This document shows, piece by piece, positions 38,101 through 50,100 of a stretch of DNA of 64,000 nt (its first letter is position 1; each line of letters begins with the position of its first letter). The DNA comes from Trachythela sp. YZ-2020 (lineage: Eukaryota; Cnidaria; Anthozoa; Malacalcyonacea; Clavulariidae). A program made the translations under genes and the position numbers. The stretch covers positions 4,678,001 through 4,742,000 of the forward strand of contig JADLSH010000395.1 of the NCBI GenBank assembly GCA_016169945.1, read 5' to 3'. Below the pieces are notes generated by a model. The model worked only from the letters and a program-made list of their open reading frames with translations. It was not told where the DNA came from and ran no database searches.

Positions 38101-41100
38101 CTGCCTTGCAGGCTAGTACCAGCTTAGGTAACTACTTTATAACTGATTTTCTATGACTATGATCATTTATACTCTTTTTAATAGAACCTCAGGTAATTCA
38201 TTATGATGCATGCATTGATCATGTTTTTCACTTCTGTACGTCTTCGTAAATGTTTGAATTTTGAAATCCCCATTTCCTGGCTACATATGAATTTCGGCAA
38301 CGAAACGATCTGATGTTAGTGAATAACACTTTCGAGGTTCGTGATAAGATTTTAACACGGGGCAGTCAAACAACCGGCACATATTAGCTTCTCTTTCATC
38401 TAAATGATAGAAGAACGTGTATCGTAACCAAGATGTTTTCATATTTGTCATTTACGTCGCGAAACATTCTCATTGCTTCTAATATTTTATTTTCAGTACT
38501 TGCCAAAATGGAAAATTTGACTGTAGAAACGAGACATGCGAAGGTAAAATTATTTAATAAGAATATCAACCGCTCTTTTCAGTTTTCTTGAACCACGCCC
38601 GGATTAACTTTGTCAGGCAGGTAGCAAAAATGACTTTTAGGAGTCTCTCCAGGGCCAATTTTCTCTCATTATCAAAGAGAATGAATTTTGGCTAAAATGT
38701 ACTATGATATTTACTTTGTAGCTGAGACCATTTGATATTTTCGTACGCCAATTTAGACGTGGACAGCAAATGTGTTGTGTACATCACCTGTTCCGTAGTG
38801 TGTATATATTCTCATCGCTTGTATCCCTGGAAAATTTTCATTGGCCCTTAATTCTGGACCTGTCAGAACCTGCAGCTATGGCGCAAATAGTCCCTTTGTC
38901 CCCTGTATAACTCGGCCCCCTTGAGACAATTAAAGGAGAGTTACTTCTAAGACCAAATGATCTAACCACGTATGATGAGAGGCAACGCGCTAACAAAATT
39001 TAATACCATAATTGAAAGGTAACTTCAATTTCTCTCTAATAGGTGTTGAGTGCTCCCTTGATCGCGTTTGGTCTACTTGTGCTCAGTGTGCTCAAACATG
39101 TGAGAACGTGAATATGCCATGCTTGAACCAGCAATGTGAAGAAGGGTGCGTCTGTCCTGGAGACCTGGTCTTTGATGGTTCTGGATGTATCAATGTCTCT
39201 GAATGTACTTGTCATCATGATGGTCATCACTACGACTCTGGAGAAACTATCACGATTGACTGTAACACCTGGTAAGTACATCTCGGAATTACGCACGACG
39301 GTAGGAAGTCACCTGTGTTGAAACCACAGAAAATATTTATTTACTGTAACAAGGAAAATATGAAGATTCCCCCCCCCCCGTTCTGTTGCCGTGGAAGGCT
39401 ACTGCTTCCACATGGAATGCCCTATTCAATAATTCTCCATCCGCTATAGAACGTTACAAAACTAATCTCGTGGAAATAAGGGAATTCGACTTCCAATCCA
39501 AGTAATCTCATTCACTTTATTCGTCAAGCCTTTTTTTATGTCTATAAAGAGCAATTCTAAGATGGATCTGGTAAAGATCCTCGATTTTTTTCAGTATGTC
39601 AAGAGAATTTGTTACAAATAGGAAAACCAATTACAGAATTGTCGAGTAATAGTATAACTATCCTCAGATCTGATGCCATAGTTGAAGGGTAAAAATCGCT
39701 GAATGTAATTGAAAGTGTTAACGTGGAAATTGACCCAAAATGTCCAATTTCACCGCGACATGATTGAGATGTACTAATTTCCTTTACTTTTGTTTAATAA
39801 AGTACTTGCAACGACACGGCATGGCAATGTACTACGAAAAAATGTTCAAAAGTTTGCAGTACAGTTGGTGATCCTCATTATAAAACTTTCGATGGTAAGA
39901 GATACGACTTCCAAGGTTCTTGTGAGTACATCTTATCTGAGGACTACTGTGGCAGTAGTTCTGGAAATTACCGTATTGTAGTGCAGAACATTCCCTGTGG
40001 TACGAGTGGGGTCACCTGTACCAAAGCACCCACTGTAACGTTGGATGAGATTATGATCTCCTTCATTCGAGGAGAAAAACCAAAAATTGAAGCTCTACCT
40101 GGGGCTCAGGATGTGAACTTGACTGCAGGATATAAAATATACGAAAGTCCGTTCTTCACTGTGCTAACGACAGAAATTGGTCTGACTATGGAATGGGATC
40201 ATGGTACTGCAGTGTATGTGAATTTAGAACCTACTTACAAAGGTGAGATGTCAGACATTCTAGTTACTGTAATTTTGAGCAAGGTTGTCAAATCACTCTT
40301 GTGACTTTAAATTTCTTCGTTCTTCTTGAAATCCTTCGCACTTAGTAATCAATTCAATATTACATCTTCTTCCAGGAAGTACATGTGGTCTTTGTGGTAA
40401 TCTGAACGACAATCAAAATGATGATTTCTTGACTCCACAAAATCTTCCTGAAACTCTTCCGACAGATTTCGGTGATTCTTGGAAAGTTGAACCATCTTGT
40501 GCAGATACACATGTGATTGAACATCCCTGTAAGAAAAACAAACATCGAGCTGCCTGGGCTCACAAGACATGTAACATCATACGCAGAGACGTTTTTCGAC
40601 CTTGTCATGATAAAGTAAGTATTTATTTAACAACTTTATTGGTGCCATAAATTACATTAAAATAAAGTACAATATCAACATTAAAATAAAGTACAATATC
40701 AACTGGCCCAAAAGGGAAGGTGCGAACGAGACTATATAGAAGTCCCATGCAAGGCACCTCCCTTCTCTAATAAGTAGTAACATTTATATGAAAATATGAA
40801 AAATATAAATATGAAAACAATGAAATAAGCAAAATGATCAAACAGGAGCGAATGATGATTTAGAGATAGAGCTAGTCAACTCTCTAGGAGTGATTTAGTA
40901 AAAGTTGACGCACGAAACATCATCCGTTCCTATTTGAACGTTTTACTTCTAAATAATTCGTTTACTCTATGACCTATGACAAGAGCAGTCCCGCACTAGA
41001 CTCCATGTGCACGTCATGTCTACGTTAAAGGTTCTGTACAGCTCTAAACTAAATATGTCTTTAGCAAACGTTTTAAACAATGATAAGCTGGAAAAGCTTC

Positions 41101-44100
41101 GAGAAGTGGGATTGATCATAATACTGTTCCAGAGCTTAATTATACGATTGAAGTACGATCCTTGGAAAGTGGTTGTACTGCAGAACGGAGTCTTTAGAGT
41201 TCTCGCTTTAGACTCCAACTATTTAAAAAGTAAAGTACTATTTTAAATAAAAAATAAAGTACTATTTTAAAGTACTATTTTAGACTCCAACTTTAAAAAG
41301 TAAAGTACTATTTCTCTATTACAGAATTACCCTCGGAGATCGAAATTTATTTTCATTTCCCCCCTGAAATGCAGAAAACAACGAACAAATCGCAATTCTA
41401 TTGAAACGCTACACGTTAAGCCTCTTCCAACACAACCGTCAAGCTGACACGAAAATATTCCGTGCACTTGTGGATATATTTGCTGTATTTACATAGTCCC
41501 TTCCAATCTCGGTCTAGAAAACCGGAGATGGGAATTCTACGAGTTTCTACTTTTCCACTGTCATTTTTTCTGATATCATGATGCATTGCAAGTAAAGGCG
41601 ATATTACAGCGTTAAACGCCAACTTGCAAAGCAAAGCAAATCAAACATGAGATTTGATTGGTTCTTCAACGATTTGCGTTGCCTATTTTTGTTAAAAAAT
41701 GTCCTGGTTAACAACGCTTTTACGTAGGAACAACCGTGTTGTGCATTGATAACATGGTTGTTCAACCTTTTCAGCAACCTGCTTCAGTTGTGATGGTCAA
41801 ATGGAAAATTGCTATAGCACAATTATCCTGTTGGAACATTGTTCAAAGCGAGATGAAAACATTGTTACAATAAACCTGGCTTATATGAAGTAGGTTAGGT
41901 AACCGAAGTAAACTTGTTCCAACTTGTTGCAGGTCGATCCAGAACCACTCTTTGAGAATTGTTATTATGATGCTTGTGGTTGTGATACAGGTGGTGATTG
42001 TGAATGTATGTGTACAGCTATTGCTGCCTATTCCAGGGAATGTAACCGACATGGTGTACATATCAAGTGGAGGACACAAGAACTTTGTCGTAAGTCAAAA
42101 CATTCCTGTACAGTAGTACTACAATTGTCAGCAGCTAAAATTCATATATATTAGAGAGATAGAGTAAAATATTTTGTATGTCTCAAAATTGCTCTTTCGT
42201 CGTTTGTCAGCTATATCAGAAGAGGTAAATTCGTAATTTCTCAGTCAAAAATACAGGAAACTGTCGGCAGGCAGCTAACCTAATCAGAACCCCTAGACTA
42301 TACACAACGTAACGTTTCCAACTACGTTACTGCTTGAAATTACTGGAACACGTGTAAATTGACCTATACTCTACATTCAATTACTTGCATGAAATTTAGG
42401 TCCCGTTTAAACATTGCTATTCGTCATGTCGATTTTGGATCTACTTTAATATTTGCGTAATACGCATTATACGTCATCTGATGTGTGGTCACACACTGTA
42501 AGATATCGTCATTATCATTGAGCAAAATTTTAAATCTGTCCGACAAATGAAAATGTGTAAACTTGAGTCTTAACCCAACCTCATTCCCAAGCTCTTTCTT
42601 CGTTTACACATTGCTATTTGTCATGCCAATGGTAAACGTGTTGGGTATTAACATGAGCAAAATCTGAAATCAGCCCAACAATGTGCAATGATTCTGTCTG
42701 TACCCAAACAGATCTAAACGCTTCAGAACCGTTATAATGCAATTGTGTTATAACCAAATAGCGTGTTGACTTTACCTTTGCTGTTCCTTTCAGCTGCCCA
42801 ATGTGAGAATGGTCTGAAGTATGAAGCTTGTGGTCCAGCATGTCCTGAAACATGTGGGACTCTCTGTGCCTCTGGTCCTTCATCCTCGATACCATGCACA
42901 GAAGGTTGTCATTGTCCCAATGGCACGGTACTTCACAATGGCGCCTGTATTAAACCAGATGCGTGTCCTTGTATTGTCGATGGCCAGGAGTACCCAAACG
43001 GTTCATTTGTGATCAGTAACTGTCAAAATTGGTAAGATAAATGTTTTATATAACAAAAACTGGTGATGCCCTTCGTGCCAATGATGTGTACGTTTCCCCT
43101 TACAAAATGCGGTGTTTGCATTATTAACCATCACCTAGCATGCATTTGCTTTGCGTTCATAACGTCGTCAAATTAGAAGGTAATAGTGATCGTCGTGAGG
43201 GTTGCAAGACGGTCACCCTCGGTTAATAGAATCCAACCAAACTAGAAAAATTCTCTTATATAATCAAGTCAATACCTTCAAACTACTGAAATAACTTCAC
43301 AATTAAGAACAATTTCTAGTCTCCCTCGCTGCCGCTCTTTGTGCGAGTGTCTCGACACAAAGAGCGGCTGCGAGGGAGACTAAACAATTTCTGGTAATTG
43401 CAACTAATTGCGGTATTCCACTTGACTACCTAAAGTATTTGACATTTGTAAACGTACACCTACACAGTGAAAACGCACAAGTTGTAACAAACTGCACCAG
43501 GACTTGTACCAATGCTCTTTCAACAACTTGTTTAATATCAGGATGTGTTTGCACTTCGTTGTTGACGCGATACAGCGAGCTTAAGCAAGCGACGTTTTTG
43601 TCAACACGGACCTAAGATTGCCGAGGGGGGACTGGATTAAAAATTGTGTTTGTATCAGTTTGTGGTAATCTTCAACACATAGGACAAAACATAAGATTTT
43701 AAAAGTTTTTTGCTTTCCTACACGAGCGCTATGATGCAATTAGATATACCAATTTTCGAGTGACGTCCGCGTTGACAAAAACGTCGCTTGCTTAAGCTCA
43801 CCATTGACTCGACAGACGTGTTACAACAACCAACATCTTGAACCTGTCCAATCACGAACTCGCCACTATATCGAAGTCACCTTTTTTCCATTTAGTCTTT
43901 GCAAGTCTGGTTGTCTTACTTGTACTGGTCCAACGTGCACGACCGTCCCAGGTAAGCGTAATCCCATCGCAGAACATGTAACAATCCTAGTTCCACTGAC
44001 CAATGTACGTAGCTTTGAACATTATAGTAAGGGATTACAGGATAAAACTACCTGAAAAATGTAACACGAACTCTGACGTTTCATTCGAAGGCTCAAAAGG

Positions 44101-47100
44101 TTGAAGTTCTTGCCTTATTTTACAGTAATTCCTCGTACGTACTATCCTTAACTTACTTTAATTCCACAGCTACAGCTGCAGGAACGGAAGTAACAACGAT
44201 ACAAACCACTACAACGGCCAATGCCACAACTGCTGCAACTGGAGTGAAAACGAAAGCCACAACTGCTGCTCCTGGAGTCATTACGAAAATGACATCTGCT
44301 GCAGCTGGGGTTGCTACTCCAACCACTAGAGTTACAGCCAAAGTAACAACTGCTGCAACTGGAGTGACAACGAAAACCACAACTGCTGCAACTGGAGTGA
44401 CAACCAAAGCCACAACTGCTGCTCCTGGAGTCGTTACGAAAGTGACATCTGCTGCAGCTGGGGTTGCTACTCCAACCACTAGAGTTACAGCCAAAGTAAC
44501 AACTGCTGCAACTGGAGTGACAACGAAAACCACAACTGCTGCAACTGGAGTGACAACCAAAGCCACAACTGCTGCTCCTGGAGTCGTTACGAAAGTGACA
44601 TCTGCTGCAGCTGGGGTTGCTACTCCAACCACTAGAGTTACAGCCAAAGTAACAACTGCTGCAACTGCAGTGACAATGAAAGCCACAACTGCTGCAACTG
44701 GAGTGACAATGAAAGCCACAACTGCTGCAACTGCAGTGACAACGAAAGCCACAACTGCTGCAACTGGAGTGACAACGAAACCAACAACTGCTGCAACTGT
44801 CGTGACAACCAAAGCCACAACTGCTGCTCCTGGAGTCGTTACGAAAGTGACATCTGCTGCAGCTGGGGTTGCTACTCCAACCACTAGAGTTACAGCCAAA
44901 GTAACAACTGCTGCAACTGGAGTGACAACGAAAACCACAACTGCTGCAACTGGAGTGACAACCAAAGCCACAACTGCTGCTCCTGGAGTCGTTACGAAAG
45001 TGACATCTGCTGCAGCTGGGGTTGCTACTCCAACCACTAGAGTTACAGCCAAAGTAACAACTGCTGCAACTGCAGTGACAATGAAAGCCACAACTGCTGC
45101 AACTGGAGTGACAATGAAAGCCACAACTGCTGCAACTGCAGTGACAACGAAAGCCACAACTGCTGCAACTGGAGTGACAACGAAACCAACAACTGCTGCA
45201 ACTGTCGTGACAACCAAAGCCACAACTGCTGCTCCTGGAGTCGTTACGAAAGTGACATCTGCTGCAGCTGGGGTTGCTACTCCAACCACTAGAGTTACAA
45301 CGAAAACCACAACTGCTGCAACTGGAGTGACAATGAAAGCCACAACTGCTGCAACTGCAGTGACAACGAAAGCCACAACTGCTGCAACTGGAGTGACAAC
45401 GAAACCAACAACTGCTGCAACTGTCGTGACAACCAAAGCCACAACTTCTGTTCCTGGAGTGACAAAAGCCACAACTGCTGCCACTGGAGTGAAAACGAAA
45501 GCGACAACTGCTGCAATTGGAGTGACGTCGACAACGAAAGCAACAACTGCTGCAACTGGAGTGACAACGAAAGCAACAACTGGTACTCCTGGAGTGACAA
45601 GCAAAGAAATAACTGCAGTAACAGGAATCATTACGAGAGCAACCTCTGGTGGTGCACCTGTAGGTGTCATAACGACACCTGCCCATTTGACAACCACAGC
45701 TACCAGTGCAGCTGTCGGAGTGACATCCAGAGCCACAACTGGACTACCCAGGGTCCCTACTCTAGGGACAATGGTTACAACAAAGGCAACTGGTGTTGGG
45801 GAAGAAGTGATGACAGTGTTATCGTCAGCTGCACCAGGTGTTGCTACACCTGGAGGTGTTCCTGGTGTTGGACCCACTGCTGTGACAGCCAAAGCCACAA
45901 CTGCTGCAACTGCAGTGACAACGAAAGCGACAACTGCTGCAACTGGAGTTGGGGAAGAAGTGATGACAGTGTTATCGTCAGCTGCACCAGGTGTTGCTAC
46001 ACCTGGAGGTGTTCCTGGTGTTGGACCCACTGCTGTGACAGCCAAAGCCACAACTGCTGCAACTGCAGTGACAACGAAAGCGACAACTGCTGCAACTGGA
46101 GTTGGGGAAGAAGTGATGACAGTGTTATCGTCAGCTGCACCAGGTGTTGCTACACCTGGAGGTGTTCCTGGTGTTGGACCCACTGCTGTGACAGCCAAAG
46201 CCACAACTGCTGCAACTGCAGGGACAACGAAAGCGACAACTGGAGTGACAACGAAAGCAACAACTGCTGCAACTGGAGTGACAACCAAAGTAACAACTGC
46301 TGCAACTGGAGTGACAACCAAAGCCGCAACTGCTGCACCTGGTGTAGTTACGAAAGTGACATCTGCTGCACCTGGGGTTGCTACTTCAACTACAGGCGTT
46401 ACAGGCAAAGTAACAACTGCTGCAACTGGAGTGACAACCAAAGCCACAACTGCTGCTCCTGGACTAGTTACGGCAGTGACATCTGCTGCACCTCGGGTTG
46501 CTACTCCAACTACAGGAGTTACAGCCAAAGTAAGCACTGCTGCAACTGTCGTGACAAGTAAAGCTGCAACTGGAGTGACAACGAAACCAACAACTGCTCC
46601 AACTGGAGTAGCAACGAAAGCCACAACTGCTGCAACTAGAGTGACAACGAAAGCCACAACTGCTGCAACTGGAGTGACAACGAAACCCACAACTGCTGCT
46701 CCTGGAGTAATTACGAAAGTGACATCTGCTGCACCTGGGGTTCCTACTCCAACTACAGGAGTTACACCCAAAGTAACAACTGCTGCAACTGTCGTGACAA
46801 CTAAAGCCACAACTGCTGCAACTGGAGTGACAACGAAAGCAACAACTGCTGCACCTGGTGTAGTTACGAAAGTGACATCTGCTGCTCCTGGGGTTGCTAC
46901 TTCAACTACAGGAGTTACAGGCAAAGTAACAACTGCTGCAACTGGAGTGACAACGAAAGCCACAACTGCTGCAACTGGAGTGACAACGAAACCAACAACT
47001 GCTGCAACTGGAGTGACAACGGAAGCCACAACTGCTGCAACTGGAGTGACAACGAAAGCCACAACTGCTGCAACTGGAGTCACAACGAAAACAACAACTG

Positions 47101-50100
47101 CTGCAACTGGAGTGACAACGAAAGCCACAACTGCTGCAACTGGAGTGACAACCAAAGCCGCAACTGCTGCAACTGGAGTGACAACGAAACCAACAACTGC
47201 TGCAACTGGAGTGACAACGAAAGCAGCAACTGGAGTGACAACGAAAGCAGCAACTGCTGCAACTGGAGTGACAACAAAACCAGCAACTGCTGCCACTGGA
47301 GTGATAACGAAAGCCACAACTGCTGCACCTGCAGGTGTCATAACGACACCTGCCCATTTGACAACCACAGCTACCAGTGCAGCGGTCGGAGTGACAACCA
47401 AAGCCACAACTGCTGCAACTGGAGTGACAACGAAAGCCACAACTGCTGCACCTGGAGTGACAACGAAACCAACAACTGCTGCTACTGGAGTGATAACCAA
47501 AGCCACAACTGCTGCACCTGGTGTAGTTACGAAAGTGACATCTGCCGCACCTGGGGTTGCTACTCCAACTACAGGAGTTACAGGCAAAGTAACAACTGCT
47601 GCAACTGTCGTGACAACTAAAGCCACAACTGCTGCAACTGGAGTGACAACGAAACCAACAACTGCTGCAACTGGAGTGACAACGAAAGCCACAACTGCTG
47701 CAACTGGAGTGACAACGAAAGCCACAACTGCTGCAACTGGTGTGACAACGAAAACAACAACTGCTGCAACTGGAGTGACAACGAAAGCCACAACTGCTGC
47801 AACTGGAGTGACAACCAAAGCCGCAACTGCTGCAACTGGAGTGACAACGAAACCAACAACTGCTGCAACTGGAGTGACAACGAAAGCAGCAACTGGAGTG
47901 ACAACGAAACCAGCAACTGCTGCCACTGGAGTGACAACGAAAGCAACAACTGCTGCACCTGGTGTAGTTACGAAAGTGACATCTGCTGCTCCTGGGGTTG
48001 CTACTTCAACTACAGGAGTTACAGGCAAAGTAACAACTGCTGCAACTGGAGTGACAACGAAAGCCACAACTGCTGCAACTGGAGTGACAACGAAACCAAC
48101 AACTGCTGCAACTGGAGTGACAACGAAAGCCACAACTGCTGCAACTGGAGTGACAACGAAAGCCACAACTGCTGCAACTGGAGTGACAACGAAAACAACA
48201 ACTGCTGCAACTGGAGTGACAACGAAAGCCACAACTGCTGCAACTGGAGTGACAACCAAAGCCGCAACTGCTGCAACTGGAGTGACAACGAAACCAACAA
48301 CTGCTGCAACTGGAGTGACAACGAAAGCAGCAACTGGAGTGACAACGAAAGCAGCAACTGCTGCAACTGGAGTGACAACAAAACCAGCAACTGCTGCCAC
48401 TGGAGTGATAACGAAAGCCACAACTGCTGCACCTGCAGGTGTCATAACGACACCTGCCCATTTGACAACCACAGCTACCAGTGCAGCGGTCGGAGTGACA
48501 ACCAAAGCCACAACTGCTGCAACTGGAGTGACAACGAAAGCCACAACTGCTGCACCTGGAGTGACAACGAAACCAACAACTGCTGCTACTGGAGTGATAA
48601 CCAAAGCCACAACTGCTGCACCTGGTGTAGTTACGAAAGTGACATCTGCCGCACCTGGGGTTGCTACTCCAACTACAGGAGTTACAGGCAAAGTAACAAC
48701 TGCTGCAACTGTCGTGACAACTAAAGCCACAACTGCTGCAACTGGAGTGACAACGAAACCCACAACTGCTGCAACTGGAGTGACAACGAAAGCCACAACT
48801 GCTGCAACTGGAGTGACAACGAAAGCCACAACTGCTGCAACTGGAGTGACAACGAAAACAACAACTGCTGCAACTGGAGTGACAACGAAAGCCACAACTG
48901 CTGCAACTGGAGTGACAACCAAAGCCGCAACTGCTGCAACTGGAGTGACAACGAAACCAACAACTGCTGCAACTGGAGTGACAACGAAAGCCACAACTGG
49001 AGTGACAACGAAACCAGCAACTGCTGCCACTGGAGTGACAACGAAACCAGCAACTGCTGCCACTGGAGTGATAACGAAAGCCACAACTGCTGCACCTGCA
49101 GGTGTCATAACGACACCTGCCCATTTGACAACCACAGCTACCAGTGCAGCGGTCGGAGTGACAACCAAAGCCACAACTGCTGCAACTGGAGTGACAACGA
49201 AAGCCACAACTGCTGCTCCTGGAGTAGTTACGAAAGTGACATCTGCTGCACCTGGGGTTGCTACTCCAACTACAGGAGTTACAGCCAAAGTAACAACTGC
49301 TGCAACTGTCGTGACAACGAAAGCCACAACTGCTGCAACTGGAGTGACAACGAAAGCAACAACTGCTGCAACTGGAGTGACAACCAAAGCCACAACTGCT
49401 GCAACTGGAGAGACAACGAAAGCAGCAACTGGAGTGACAACGAAACCAACAACTGCTGCCACTGGAGTGATAACCAAAGCCACAACTGCTGCACCTGGTG
49501 TAGTTACGAAAGTGACATCTGCCGCACCTGGGGTTGCTACGCCAACTACAGGAGTTACAGGCAAAGTAACAACTGCTGCAACTGGAGTGACAATGAAAGC
49601 CACAACTGCTGCCACTGGAGTGATAACCAAAGCCACAACTGCTGCACCTGGTGTAGTTACGAAAGTGACATCTCCCGCACCTGGGGTTGCTACTCCAACT
49701 ACAGGAGTTACAGGCAAAGTAACAACTGCTGCAACTGTTGAGACAACTAAAGGCGCAACTGGAGTGACATCGAAAGCCACAACTGCTGCTCCTGGAGTAG
49801 TTACGAAAGTGACATCTGCTGCACCTGGGGTTGCTACTCCAACTACAGGAGTTACAGCCAAAGCAACAACTGCTGCAACTGTCGTGACAACTAAAGCCAC
49901 AACTGCTGCAACTGGAGTGACAACGAAACCAACAACTGCTGGAACTGGAGTGACAACGAAAGCCACAACTGCTGCAACTGGAGTGACAACGAAAGCCACA
50001 ACTGCTGCAACTGGAGTGACAACGAAAACAACAACTGCTGCAACTGGAGTGACAACGAAAGCCACAACTGCTGCAACTGGAGTGACAACCAAAGCCGCAA

